Shown here in pieces: positions 1 through 11,910 of a stretch of 64,000 nucleotides of DNA (positions within the stretch are counted from its first letter, which is position 1; every line of letters begins with the position of its first letter). Source of the stretch: Hyposmocoma kahamanoa (taxonomy: Eukaryota > Arthropoda > Insecta > Lepidoptera > Cosmopterigidae). The stretch spans positions 1,744,369 to 1,808,368 of the forward strand of contig NW_020656077.1 in NCBI RefSeq assembly GCF_003589595.1, given 5' to 3'. The position numbers were made by a program, and so were the translations under genes. Below the pieces are notes generated by a model, which was given only the letters and a program-made list of their open reading frames with translations, was not told the DNA's origin and made no database searches.

Positions 1-435
1 AATAATGGTGTGTCGGCAATACTCCGCTCATTTGTACAAACAAATTGTTGCACTTACTGCTGTTTTGCTTCGCAGACTTGATTGCCGTTTAAATAATTAC
101 TTTTTATAAATTTAAATCCCTCGATTGCGGCTTAAACGTAAACAGTCACGGACGTTCCGCTTACGAGAATTTCGAAGATGCTACAAATTAATCTAAAGTA
201 ATATTGTAAAGGCGAAACTAACTCTAGTCTGTTGCATTTTAACCTAAACCGCTGAACCAAATTTGATGAATTTTGTTATAGAGATGGAAGGGACCTAGGA
301 GAAGGACATATGCTACCTTTTGTCACAAGAATAAATTTTAAAGGTGGTGAAATAGGGGAGGAAAGTGTGTATGGAGAACCAGTCATTTCTCGAATAAGTA
401 CATATCAAGTACATATCAACAAAATACATACAATG
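1..435. other. Unannotated AT-rich DNA
   Basis: No reading frame, RNA gene or recognised repeat is visible before the start of the M1a element. The sequence is AT-rich and looks non-coding. Confidence 0.5.
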
Positions 436-1315
436 CTGGGGGCCTACCACAGCCTTTCCAAAAACAATCTTATTTCAATGTAAGCATAAAGTAAGCTTAT
501 TGTAATGTTACTCATTTTCCTACCATGACAAACCTATCAACCAAGTAATGTATTATTACTAAAGTGACTGAAAGAACGAATGATTTCCTAATATTGTCAA
601 TTCCTTACTAGAGCAATAGACATTATCGTATTATCTCTTTCTTTTTTCATGTTCCGAATCTTGTTATCGTAGTGTAATGTTAAAGTACTTAATATTATTT
701 ACATTCAAAGAATTTTGATTGATAAAAAAAGAAAAGTATGTAATATTAAAATCTATTAAAATTATGTTTTGTTCAATAATTATTCCGCATTTTTATGACA
801 AAAAATAAATCAAACAAGCTGAGTTTTGATAGTCACGTTGTGATATCGGAACTATAGTCTAGTGTCAACTGTTAGTTTCGCCAAGGAGCATATAGATTGG
901 CTCTGTTAAAATTTTACAAAATAAACATCGCGTATTTTTATTTCACAAAAAAATATTTAGTATGTGCTATTAAATAAAAAATAAATAAAATAATGAAGAG
1001 ATATATGTATGTAAATAAAGTTCAACTTAACTTTTAATCATTACAAATCAATATTAAGACAGTAAAACTGAAAACAATATTGTTTCCATTGCATCCGTGT
1101 AACTATTTTAAGATTGCTAAATTTGACATAAGAGCAATATTACTTTATGTTAAAGTCGCGTCATAGTACGAACTGAGTGAATGAATAGTCACAAAGCTGC
1201 CAATAAAACATCATAGTTTTAATAATACAATAAGCTTACTTGAAGCGCGTTATGGTAGGAAAAGTCAATATAAGATTAAAGCGATATTGTTTTAAGAGGT
1301 TGTGGTAGACCCCTA
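436..1315. mobile_element. M1a, inverted-repeat DNA element without coding capacity, about 880 bp
   Basis: The left edge reads CTGGGGGCCTACCACAGCC. The right edge, reverse-complemented, reads CTAGGGGTCTACCACAACC, so the element has terminal inverted repeats. Weaker inverted similarity continues inward (AAAACAAT, then AGTAAGCTTATTGTA on both sides). A second copy at 31812-32705 aligns along its whole length and ends at the same points, which fixes the boundaries. There is no open reading frame of note, so this is a non-autonomous element (MITE-like). I see no convincing target-site duplication and cannot assign a superfamily. Confidence 0.75.
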
Positions 1316-1369
1316 GGTTTATATGCAATGTCCAAGGCAAGTCGCCTTGTAAGAATTATTAAAAAGAGC

Positions 1370-2030
1370 TTGAATTCATCATCGTTTACTTCCGAGCCTA
1401 ATTTAAGTCCAAACACCGCTCTTCTTCACAGAAAAGTCGCTTTGAAATCATTATTCTTTGTAAGTAAGTAAAAAGTACGCCTCCAACTGAAACTTGTGCG
1501 TCTCTTCACTTAGTATTATAAAAAAAATACACAACAAGCCATTGACTTACAAATAAACAGCAAGCCCTCTATGTGCAAACAAATTTTGTTGACGTCTTGT
1601 ACTTTCTTTAAACAGCTTTTCATTTTTATAGTGCTACTCACTATTGTAGTGGACTGTATCAATGGGGTTGGGGTGAATGCTATCAAAGAGTGAGCAAGAC
1701 TAAAGAAAATGTACTTCCCGTTTATTTAACAAACAACACACAACTATCAACCAAAACAGAAACAATAGTCAATAATAAGAAAAGGCGCCAAAAAAGAAAA
1801 TCACATGTAAATTTAGAATTTGAATACAAAAGTAAACTTAAAAAGACTATATAAAATACATACAAAAAAGATTTGTAGCGACTGCTGCGATTCGCTACAA
1901 GCGTGTTTACATAAATAAATTCTTTTATCGACAGTAACTTTTGTGGAGTTCTTAGATTTCGTTATTGTCGCACATAGGAAATGAATGAAAACTTTTCGAA
2001 ATAGGCAAATATATTTGCTGGTAAACAATT
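1370..2030 (+). repeat. R2a, 5' part of an R2-R1 composite repeat
   Basis: Three blocks match the reverse complement of 12190-12545 in the same order: about 1378-1447 (CATCATCGTTTACTTCCGAG and AAAAGTCGCTTTGAAATCAT), about 1567-1640 (GTGCAAACAAATTTTGTTGA and TTTAAACAGCTTTT), and about 1943-2005 (GGAGTTCTTAGATTTCGTTA). About 1655-1910 is absent from the other copy, so it is an insertion here or a deletion there. An R1 copy follows directly. No coding sequence is recognisable. Confidence 0.6.
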
Positions 2031-2052
2031 CACGATTTAGATTTTTAGTATC

Positions 2053-2310
2053 ATTAGAGCACCTTGGCAAAGAGTTCGTCCAAGGAAATACAGCCACTTT
2101 ACCTATTTTGCTTGCTTGAAACAGCAAGTATTGAAGATTTCGGTTTTGAAGGGTAAGGGTGAAATTATAGGCACATGGGACTTGTCAACATACATATGTC
2201 TCAACTTGGGCAGTACTCCTTAGATCTTTGTGGTTTAAAGCTCTGAATGGCACTGCAACTGTTATAGACAGCACGACTTGTTCGTCCCATAACTTGGTAT
2301 CGTAAAAAAA
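2053..2310 (+). repeat. R1 copy 1
   Basis: Contains the R1 landmarks in order: AGAGTTCGTCCA, GAAGGGTAAGGGTG, GGCACATGGGACTTGTCAAC, TAAAGCTCTGA, GGCACTGCAACTGTTAT, GACTTGTTCGTCCC and the A-rich 3' end. It lacks about 30 bases near the GCTTACCATCAGGCG block. It sits immediately after R2a, and the same arrangement occurs inverted at 11911-12545. Confidence 0.85.
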
Positions 2311-2780
2311 TTGATCCGAAAAAAGTTTCATTTGTGTAAATTTTGTGTTTATTTATTTAATTGCATAAAAGCTCACTAAGTGTCTTTTGTACAATTGGGT
2401 TTTTAATATATTGTTTTAGATATCAAATTAAGACCTACAAACATTAGATTGTATAAATTTTTGTAATGCAAAATTTTGCGGTAGTTATTTTGCATACAAA
2501 GCGTAGCGTTAAATAGAAATGCTCTATCTTTCATTCCCCTGTACACCGAAAACAAAACGCTGTTAAGCACACACGTTTTAAGCATAGTCAGCTGAGTTTA
2601 TTTTTAAACAATTTTCATCGTTTTAGTCGCACTATTGTTTCAACCGTTCGTGTACAAAATCAAGCTCGGTGTTCATTAATTTCCTACTCAAAAGCGTTTT
2701 AAAATCACTTTGCAATTTTTTCTGTGTAAATGGAATGAAAATATAAAATCCACTTTTGGGACAAAAACTTTCAGTACAAC
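2311..2780. other. Unannotated AT-rich DNA
   Basis: Two short frames (2403-2585 and 2632-2829, minus strand) occur here. They have no domain signature, and the second overlaps repeat R4a, so neither is called a gene. Confidence 0.5.
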
Positions 2781-2988
2781 TCATCACCACCTCAACATTA
2801 ACCCATTTATACGTGCCACTGCTGGTCACGGTTCACCTCTCAATTTAGGCTATAGTCCGCCGCGCTGGGCCAATGCTTATTGGAAACTGCACACATTTTC
2901 CGAGGGTGGTGATCCTTCTTCGATGTGATGTCAGATTTCATTACGATGTTCTCCTTCACGGAAAAACTCAAGGTAAATTTCAAATTAA
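2781..2988 (+). repeat. R4 copy a
   Basis: Carries CACTGCTGGTCACGG, then TAGTCCGCCGCGCTGGGCCA, then ACGATGTTCTCCTTCAC. This order matches a repeat type that I know to be abundant in moth and butterfly genomes. Four shorter or partial relatives occur in this window, near 14000, 40000, 47700 and 54245. Confidence 0.7.
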
Positions 2989-3777
2989 ATTGTACATACC
3001 GTCTTTCAATTAGAATGCTGCTAGACAATTAACTACGTAGTTGTGGACTCCAAAGTTAGATGATGATATTATGGGATTTGAATAAATAAGTATAGACGTT
3101 TAATAAATGCCTATAAAATGCCCATTGTTTGTTTGGCAGCCATTTTGTTCCGAATATGAGGGAACATATTTCGGAAATTGTTATGAGAACGGATGTTTCA
3201 ACATGTCCATTATTTTACTGGTCTAACTGGCCTATTGAATGTACAGTTTTAATTTATTAGTGTATTGTTTGCTGTGGCCGTAACCTTGATCATGTTATTC
3301 AATCAACGTAAACATACGTCCTTGAAAACCTATCCATATATTGAGCAGAGTTTTCATAAGTACGAAAATAAAGCACGTAGATAGTCAATGAGGGAGATGT
3401 TATTAAAAATGTGTTTACCAAAATCAAGTAAAAAATCAAAGTATTCTCCTTAAATAACATATACCTTAGGCATACAAATTAATTAATTCGATGGGATAAC
3501 AAGTAGGTCCTAAATTTTAATAATTACATGTCGTCTTAATATTAATTTACATGTCATTATTATGTCAGAATTAATTCTTAGTCTATATTCACAAAATTTA
3601 AATAATAAACGCTAACCTTTTGAAATGCTTCTCTAATCAATAAACTATTAAATAAAACATTTCTAAAACTGGCTATATCATCTGTGTCTAAAATACGATT
3701 CGTTAGCATATTTGCACATTTTACAGTTTAGGCACCATAGTAAAGTTTTTTGTGAAAATGGTACACCGACTAGAAAC
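2989..3777. other. Unannotated AT-rich DNA
   Basis: No gene or recognised repeat is visible between R4a and the second R1 copy. Confidence 0.5.
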
Positions 3778-4130
3778 TTTTTTTTATAATATTAAGTGAC
3801 GGGACGAACGAGTCGTGTGCCTGATGGTAAGCTACACGCCTGTCCATAACAATTGCAATGCCACTCACAATTTTAAATCTCAAAAACTGAGAGCCACTGC
3901 CACTGCGCCCGTCACTCTAAGACGTAAGTTGACAAGTCCCATATGCCTGTAATTTCATCCCATATGCCTGTAATTTCACCCTTACCCTACACAACCGGAA
4001 CACAGTAATGTTCACACAGTAATGTTCACATAGTAATGTGAACATTACTGTGTTCTCTTGGCGGCAGAAATAGGCAAGGTGGCGTTTACTACCCTGGACG
4101 AACTCTTTCACAAGGAGTTCTACAGCTACT
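3778..4130 (-). repeat. R1 copy 2, with internal duplications
   Basis: Full-length R1 read on the minus strand: the T-rich left edge is the A-rich tail and the right edge is the shared 5' end (AGTAGCTGTAGAACTCC). It has two local duplications absent from other copies. One is a direct repeat of CCCATATGCCTGTAATTTCA near 3940-3978. The other is a run of CAGTAATGTTCACA units at 4001-4052 that folds into a hairpin. Confidence 0.9.
4015..4052. repeat. Perfect 16-bp inverted repeat inside R1 copy 2
   Basis: Arms CACAGTAATGTTCACA (4015-4030) and TGTGAACATTACTGTG (4037-4052) are exactly complementary, with a 6-nt spacer. It probably arose by local duplication and inversion of the R1 motif CAGTAATGYTSACATTACTG, which is itself partly palindromic. 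Confidence 0.9.
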
Positions 4131-4212
4131 AATTTGTTTTTTTCTTCGCACATGTTCCACCCCGCCAAAGATTTCTCCGAACTAGAAGAATTGTTTGAAA
4201 TATATAAACAGA

Positions 4213-4412
4213 TTTTTTTTATCCAAAAGTAAGTAACTAAAGCACTTATGGAAGTCGGAAACTACGACGACGGTACCCTAAACACCCAGACCTCAGACTG
4301 TACAGAAAAGTTAGTTTCTACATTGACCTGCCTGGGGATCGAACCCGAGACATCAAAGATGGCGACACAATGAAAACCGGTGTGCAAGCCACTCGACCAC
4401 GGAGATCGTCAA
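4213..4412 (-). mobile_element. SINE-3, tRNA-derived SINE
   Basis: On the minus strand it begins with a tRNA-like head holding an A-box-like GTGGTCGAGTGGC and a B-box-like GGGTTCGATCCC about 55 nt apart. A roughly 110-nt non-tRNA body follows, ending in an A-rich tail (the T run at 4213-4220). This layout, a Pol III promoter in the head followed by a body and tail, is typical of SINEs. It is not a functional tRNA: the sequence between the boxes does not form an anticodon arm I can recognise. Confidence 0.75.
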
Positions 4413-5404
4413 AACCTTCCTTCAATACCTTCCTTAAAGTGTGTTTACTGTGTCCAATTACCAAATGTTTATAATTAATTTAAAATGTTTTAGTCAGAAC
4501 ACATACTCCTTACGTGTCTACTAGAGGAAGTAAAGTGAGGCATAATTAATTATGTCTATGTACAGGGAGAAAACTTAAGCCACTGTATATACGTCCAAAC
4601 AATTTTCATTTCCAACGTTTCTAATTACCCACAAACAAAGTACTAAAGTAAAGTAAAGTACTAAGTACTAAACACACCACGTGCCGCAGTAAGTGATCGC
4701 TGTTTAGAATTAAAAAGGCAGTCCGAACTATATTCTCGTACCTAATATGCTATAGAGAAACTATCGGTGAAAGAGGCGTATAAGGAGGCTTCATCTTAAA
4801 CCTTGGTAATAGTTATATCTACCGGTTGAAAGCCTGACCCTGAGGTCAAACGCTGGCTTAGCTTTTAAACACCTTTGTACTGTGCGCAATTTCATGTCTT
4901 GTACCTTACATCTAACTTCGGTGTTAGAGTTTTCTAATAATAGGTACGAGTATGCAGTATGCTTATATTATGTACATTGTAGAGTCTAAGAGTGTACTGT
5001 CTAAAACTAATAAAATTCTACAAAAATGATTTTACAACGAACAAACGAAAAGCCATGGCCTTCTTAAATACCTCGAAGATGATGAGATTTTGTATTTTTT
5101 ACACTTAGAGTAATTTTAGTCTGCATTTCCTACATTTAATACCTTCAATATTGTTAATAAATTTTATATTTAAAAAATTTGCAGCGTCATACTTAGGTAA
5201 TATATAATAAGTGAGAATAGCATTTACATAATTAGTTTCCTTCCGACCAACCTTTAGCCCTTTCATATCATTTATATTCATTCGACGGTTTTCTCCATGT
5301 GTTGATAAACATATATTTTAATATATATATGTAGAATACGACAGCTAGATTACATCCCGTTTGTTTGTAAGTATACCAGACACACACAGTATACCTATTA
5401 TCAA
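4413..5404. other. Unannotated AT-rich DNA
   Basis: No gene or recognised repeat is visible. The stretch contains only AT-rich simple sequence, for example near 5305-5325. Confidence 0.5.
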
Positions 5405-5700
5405 TAATCGACTTCAAAAACAGTAGAAGGTTTTCAATTTGACTGTATTGTTTTTCTGTGTATGTGACGCGATTACACTGACATTTGTGAATCGATTTCG
5501 ATTATTCTTTTTTTGTTGGAAAGAGGTACCTCAATAGTGGTCCTATTCAAATTTGAAGAAAATATTTCACCACCAAGAGCGGCAAATAGGGGATGAATCC
5601 GATTTATTGGATTTCTCCACTTTCCGCTAATTTCAATAAAACTTGGTAAATTAAATGTAACTCCACAAACTTTTAAAGTTTAAAACAGTTATAATCTTGA
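5405..5700 (+). repeat. R3 copy a
   Basis: Shares with 20955-21215 and, inverted, 19690-19965 the ordered motifs CGACTTCAAAAA, TTTGTGAATCGATTTC, GTTGGAAAGAGGTACCTCA, TAGTGGTCCTATTCAAAT, GGATGAATCCG, AATTTCAATAAAACTTGG and CTCCACAAACTTTT. It is non-coding. I recognise the general type from lepidopteran genomic DNA but cannot give its transposon class. Confidence 0.75.
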
Positions 5701-5834
5701 AGATATACTCTTTTACAATCTGTTGAATGCCTGTCTACACTCTTTGTCAGTTATTTAAATTATAACATATATATTTATAAAAGGAAGGATCATTGAAGCG
5801 ACACTGTGATAAAATTAAGTTATATATGTATATA

Positions 5835-6028
5835 GGGACGAACAAGCCTGATGGTAAGCTACACGCCTATCCTAACAGTTGCAGTGCCACTCAGAGCTTT
5901 AAATCGCAAAGATTTGAGGGGCACTGTCACTACGCCCGTCACCCAGAGACATAAATTGACAAGTCCCATGTGCCTGTAATTTCACCAGCGCCCTTACCCT
6001 TACAGTACTACCCTGGACGAACTCTTTT
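5835..6028 (-). repeat. R1 copy 3, internally deleted
   Basis: Starts at GGGACGAACAAGCCTGATGG, having lost the GTCGTGCG block. It ends at ACCCTGGACGAACTCTTTT after losing the CAGTAATG and GGCGGCAGAAATAGG blocks. The lost 5' end abuts a short imperfect palindrome (6028-6058, AAATTCAATTTT and AAAATTGAATTT). Confidence 0.85.
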
Positions 6029-6591
6029 AAAATTCAATTTTGTTAAAATTGAATTTAAAACAGGACGTAAGTATTTTAAAACAATCGTGAAAAACTATAA
6101 TATGTTCCTTTGAAAAATTTTTCGAAATCGCGCTTTCGCCTTTTCTTTAAAATACCGACGATATTCTGCTTTATTGCGTCGCATCACTTTCTTCCGGGAA
6201 CTACTTCTGGACAATTTTGGTTAGGCGACATTTACTTAAGAATCAGTTTTTAACTATGGTATGTCTATTGAAAAACTTTTCAAATTTGAAATAACACGTT
6301 CATAGAACTTATTCCTTTACATTCTCTAAAAAAATTACGATTTTACTTCTTAAAAAAAAACTTTAAAACGCACTACTATAAAATTCACTTAATGTCGCAT
6401 CAGTGATTCTTTCTTTCCACCTTCGATATGGTTATTTAATACCAGGTTAATGTGAACACACTCTGATTTGTCGTGCCAATGTCAGAGCATGATTGTCGAC
6501 AATTCGGGACAAGAGACGAATACAAACTACATACCTAGCGTTCAGTGACATATTACATTCGCGATTACGTGCCGCTCTTCATCATTATGTT

Positions 6592-6905
6592 GGATTACAA
6601 CACAACGCAACGAGAGTCAATTAAATGATTTCTGAATCGATTTCTCGGTTGGACGACTCCCGCGCATCCCTGCTATATCGCGGTGAAAGTAACCGTGTGG
6701 TGCAAACTCACAGTGGGCAGCGGATTCGGTTGACCTTAGAGCGGCCACGTACAGCAAACTATATCTCCATGGGTTGATGGTTAGTCAATAAGATCAGTGA
6801 ATATTCAGTGTATTTTAACCGTAAGATAGAAATAGACATCCAAGAGCGAAAGGAGACGTTTTGTCGTTGACGTACTTGCGCGATCTTCCGCCTATATAAA
6901 AGAGA
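6592..6905 (+). promoter_or_regulatory. GC-richer stretch ending in a TATA-like sequence
   Basis: This interval is clearly less AT-rich than its surroundings and ends with TATATAAAAG at 6893-6902, which fits the TATA consensus. No reading frame or known transcript start follows: an R1 copy begins about 20 bp downstream. It could be a promoter, an enhancer or chance, and nothing else in the sequence supports transcription. Confidence 0.2.
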
Positions 6906-6918
6906 TCACATTACTACT

Positions 6919-7218
6919 CTTTTTTTTATGATACCAATGGACTGTACGAACAAGTCGTGCGCCTGATGGTAAGTGACACGGCTGTCCATAACAGTTGCAG
7001 TGCCACTTAGTGCTTTACATCACAAAGATCTGAGGGGCACTGCCAATCCGCCCATCACTCTGAGGCATATAAGTTGACAAGTCCCATTTGCTTATAATAT
7101 CGCCAGCGCCCTTACCCTACAAAACCGAAACGTTTAATGCTCACATTAGTGCTTAAAAATAGATAAGGTGGCAGCACTTCAAAGGACTAACTCTTTGACT
7201 AGGAGCTCTACTGCTACT
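6919..7218 (-). repeat. R1 copy 4
   Basis: Near full length, from the T-rich edge (reverse of the A tail) through GTCGTGCGCCTGATGGTAAG and TTGACAAGTCCCATTTGC to GGAGCTCTACTGCTACT. The CCCTGGACGAACTC block has diverged to AAAGGACTAACTC. Confidence 0.9.
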
Positions 7219-9739
7219 AATCGTTACATAGGTAACAAAGTCATTAGGTTTCGCACTGTTAAAGCACAGCAATGTCAATAAGAGACTGTTGTTTAACCTC
7301 ACTACAATCTTATTTTTAACTGAGAGTTGTTGTTTCGTACCATCCGAATGAGCGCGTTCATCTCAGCGCGTGCACACGCAACAGCTACTAGGGTTAGCGC
7401 ACGCGGCGGCATGTGCTCTATGCAACGTCATTTGAGCATTTCATATCGTTAGTAGCGACTGCCGACTGCTGATCGATCGCACGCAGATAAAACAGATGAG
7501 CTGCTCTCATTACGAGAGCTCATAGTCTTAGATAACATCTTAGTTCTTACGCAAACTACTTTGAAGATCACTTTTTTTAATTATATTCGTATATAAATTT
7601 ATTATTACTTTCATAAATGGTTTAAATTTATTGCCTTCAAGATATCTCAAATCTTAGTCGGGCTCAAAAACAATTCATTGATGAGCATTACATGTTCCGA
7701 TGATAGTGTAGCATTGCCTAAATACAATCTAAAGATATCTTTGGGAACGGTTATATATTTGAAAACAAAGGTTAAAGAACCTTTCGTCTGTCACGAACCT
7801 CTGACGTAAGTACACTGATCTTTTTAGATATCTACCCTCACACACATTTGTACATACAATAACTTGTAGATGGAAAGTTTTTACCCACCCTCCCTGAGTT
7901 CAAGTAGGCTTATCGAAATAATAACGACAAGGCGGTACAAGTAAATGGTAAATAGATCACATTGTCTCCCATAACTGTAGCAGCGAGAGTGTTACGGCAG
8001 CGACACGTAACAGATGCTATCTGACAATGTTGGGACTTTACAATTATGTACTCGTATTGTAACTGATCTACTATTTATCCCTCCCAAGTGACTGTTTCAC
8101 CTCATTTCTTACTTTTAAGTGACCTCAAAAACCGAGTTTCTGCTTTCGGTTGCAACGTACTTTAGTGTACGGAATTATCTATTTGAACCGATGATAGGAA
8201 GTTATTGTAATATTGTAGCGCTATAACATTCTACTTTTCACTAGAAAAATTTGATGACTTGGGTTTGACGTGCTCAAAATATGTATATAACAATTTAATG
8301 TGTAAATTTTCGCTTTATATTATTGAGTGTAGGTTACGTAATTCCTAACTTTTAAATAAAAGAATAAACCTGCAGAATAAGACTAACAGACTTAAGGGCG
8401 CCGTTAGAGCAAAATCAGCAAGTAACTGACAAGATATTAGTCCGCAGATCTCTAAATCATACACCACAGTGAACTCCATCTGTTCTGGACCTATGGCATC
8501 CATGAGGATATTCTCTTTTAGACGCAAAAAAAAATTCGTCCTCGCTAATAGGATTATTGAATACATTATTATACTAATGATAGGATTATAATACATCATA
8601 ATACGTAATTAATTATCACTTTTTTCTATCGACCTTATTGATACTAATTGCTCCACTCACTTTTTATACAGAATGACTCTTTGCCTAAATTATGGCCGAC
8701 TGAACTAAGGTCTTTCGACCTCATATCTTTGTAAATATATTTTTAATTAATGTTAATGCTAGAGTGGCAAGAGTAATCAATTATGCATTCTTGATATTTT
8801 ATATTTAATTCGATGGTATACTTACATAACTATTAATATAGGCACTTTCATTAATAGAGAGACGGATTAGATAAGCGTGAAATTTTCTCAACACCTTTTG
8901 AAGTCGATGGAAAACGAACGGGTGAGGTAAAAAAGCAATTAATTCAAACAATAACTCGGAGTGTGTGTCTGGGGCACACAAGAAGGGTATTAGTATAGCA
9001 TACAGGAAGATGCGTGTTCCTAAACAGCTGAAAAGCGAAGTTGGAGCGTGTGAACGGCGCGATCTTCTCACTATTTTTAGTCGCACAGTGCCGCTAAAAT
9101 TTATTTATTTTTAAATATACTTATAAATCGATTCATATATTTCGATAAAATACAGAATAAGTTATAGTACTTAGGTATATCACCAGTTGTAGCCAGTTTG
9201 AAGATTGATGTAGGAGCGTTAACGAACTTGTTTCTAAAATGCGTGGTTAATTCCAGTAAGGGAACTTCGTAAATCACGCATCGCTACGATTTTAGGCAGG
9301 CCAGTCATCCCTTCCCTGTATATTATTCCCTAAAACAAACGCGTTGTAGCTAGAATACGTAAAGTAGATTAACCGGCACATATTAAACAGAGTTAGCATG
9401 CAAGAAAGCGCCTAAGCTGCGCTGGCGTTTGATTGTACACAGATTGCACTACTTTTTGACACCATTTCCATACAGATTGTCCGATTATCGTGTGAAATGT
9501 GAATTGGTACGATCTTTATCATACGAACTTTTTCTAACGTATTATAAAATTTTATAAAATTATTAATTATAGAGAAGAAATGCGGGTCCTGTTAGATAGG
9601 AACAGACACTTATGTATATTGTAGAGGTTGTAACAAAAAAGAGATGAACCTATCCAGAGTAAAAAACAACTTTAGCAAAAATATGTTTTAATTTGTAAAA
9701 TAATTTTAGTTTTAAAAAATGGAGTACAGCTATTACGTA
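7219..9739. other. Unannotated DNA with a CpG-richer patch
   Basis: About 7325-7515 is CpG-richer (GAGCGCGTTC, GCGCACGCGGCGGC, GATCGATCGCACGC) but has no coding frame. Minus-strand frames at 8345-8599 and 8805-9086 (84 and 93 codons) lack recognisable domains and are not called genes. Confidence 0.45.
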
Positions 9740-9785
9740 TAGGTATTTACCTATACGTTTCAATAAACGTATAGGTAAATACCTA
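9740..9785. repeat. Perfect 21-bp hairpin
   Basis: Left arm 9740-9760 and right arm 9765-9785 are exactly complementary over 21 bp, with a 4-nt CAAT loop. The arm core GTATAGGTATTTACCTATAC is nearly palindromic itself. No transposon is recognised around it. Confidence 0.95.
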
Positions 9786-11910
9786 CTTTGAAATGAGCAA
9801 TAAACATTTCTTTTTATAATTGTTATTCACAAATACTGCTTATTTTGTCTATTTTCGATTTCACTATTTCCCTTCTTGATTCATTTCAGAAGGTCAAATT
9901 GTGATCTAGAATGTCAAGATCGCCGAATAGGCACCAAATTCTCAGTTATAAAAAAATTGGCCTATGATTACCCTACTTAATAAAGCGACCTTCAGAATGA
10001 GTAGGTACGCGTGGTACAGTGTCGAGCAAAATAGCTATAAATCCATGCAGTACATTGCATGCGATTGTAAGAACAATGAAAGGTCGTAAGCAGTTTTCGT
10101 TTTGATCTCGTTTCACGCTCGTTTGTGCCTACGATAAAAGATCTAATACTCAGTGCTTCCTTCTCGTCGATATTGTTTGCACTCCGAGCAACTAGAGTGG
10201 AACGCATTTATTTGCAATCACGTGTTTGTGGTGTCTCTAAGAGGGCATTTTCGAAATTAACTGCTTATACCCTTGTGTACCCTTGGTATAATAAAGTGAC
10301 ATGTGATCACACGTCAAAACTTTTATTACATGAAAGTCATAAAAAATATACGAACTACGTGAAACACATTATGTGAAATTTGATAGCTCTCCTGTATTAA
10401 GCATAAACTGTCGTCGGCCAAATTCGTTCATAGAATCTTTATGCTTCTTTCCTGAGAAGTTATCATTTTGTACATATGACTTTATTACACGAATGGTGCA
10501 ATATATATCAATCCATAAAATTATCATTCGCTGATGTTGAAAGAGTGTTTATTGTAATATTGAACCGCTAGTTTGAACAGATAATTTACACTTTTTTAAC
10601 AGGTATTTTTGTTATTATTTAAAAATTTTAATGGCTTTGTTTCATGGATAATTTTCTTATACTTTTTTTCAATATTGCATTTCAATTTGTGGTTAAATGA
10701 AGTGCCAATATTTAAAAAAAATGTTTTGATATCGATATAAAAAGCATCAACTATTCAATGACTTTTGATGTTAACTGTACGCAGTATTTACATATACATA
10801 AATGAATTAATGAATGGATGACTGGCCATATTCTTTATCACACGTTAAAATTACATTGGCCCGCGCAGGTCCGAGAGAATTCATCGCAAACACCAGTTCA
10901 GTTTTGTACTCACAATTACTTCCGCGCTACTATCGTCGCCTTCACTGTATCCAAAATCGCAAAAGGAGAGCGAAATTCCTATTTAAGGCGAAGCATTTGC
11001 ACGTGAGCCTACATTTTAGGAAGCTGTGAGAGGGCCGCCCGCGTGTCCCGCAAACCAAGCGCAGAACATTAATATTATTAAATAAGAACAGGCGCAGAAA
11101 ATTTTAGAAAAATACGATGTTGACAAGCGCCCGATGGCTCCCGACGGGGAAGCGGGCAGCGCGGCGTGTCGTTAATCCGCTGGGCAATTTTCCCAAAATG
11201 AGAATTTAAAATCTATAGGGCTTCAGTTAAAAGCCTAAATTCTCTGTAGTACTTAAATAGAAATATCTCCATATAAAATTTATGTACAAAATTAGATATT
11301 TTATACTTAAATAATTCGTTTGAAACTTTTACTTTAGTCTGTTTTGGGGATTTTCTACGACCGGGTAAAGTACGTCCTATCGTGTAACAAATTACACATA
11401 TTCTTTACACAATGTCCTTAGGTGTATCGTATATTGTTTATATAACCGTTATTTCATAGTAAATACCTAAAACATTTGATCTAGGAAACAGTTTTTCTCG
11501 TTTTCCCTCAGACGACTCACCTTAAACATTATTCATTATAAAGAATTAAAACACAACTCAAACTTTAAATCTAATTAGGTACTGTATTATAAATGAGCAT
11601 AGTGAGTGAGGTGATCCAAGATGCATCGTGATCGGAACCTTCCCGGCCTTGCTTTCGATCGCTTGTTTCTTACGGCCTCATTGTTGAGAAATAACAGTAA
11701 TATATACATAGTTAATAACGAATTTAGATCTGCCGATAAACTTGTACATGAAGGTCACCAGTTTGGTTCCCAGGCGGAAATTACTTGTCGTGAAGATGGT
11801 TGCCTATTCTGGCAAATGCCAATAAAGTAAAAATTACTACATCGGAATACTCAACATTGACGAACAATTGTCTTATTTCAAAGGTTTTTTGATATGTATA
11901 TGATATGTAC
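9786..11910. other. Unannotated DNA with a GC-rich islet near 11030-11190
   Basis: Small frames at 10125-10376, 10814-11029 and 11621-11830 (plus strand) show no domain. About 11030-11190 is unusually GC-rich for the window (GGCCGCCCGCGTGTCCCGC, GGGGAAGCGGGCAGCGCGGC). It may be regulatory or an untranslated exon; nothing decides this. Confidence 0.4.

Noticed and set aside
436..1315. M1 as a piggyBac element
   Set aside because: The ends lack the CCY...RGG form next to TTAA target sites.
4001..4052. CRISPR-like short repeats
   Set aside because: Only three contiguous units without spacers, inside an interspersed repeat of a eukaryotic genome.
8805..9086. 93-codon minus-strand frame with a hydrophobic middle
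   Set aside because: No recognisable family, no initiator context or neighbouring exon; likely chance.
10814..11029. Peptide with IQNRKRRAKF resembling a homeobox recognition helix
   Set aside because: Only this short string is similar. None of the preceding homeodomain helices is present in this or neighbouring frames.
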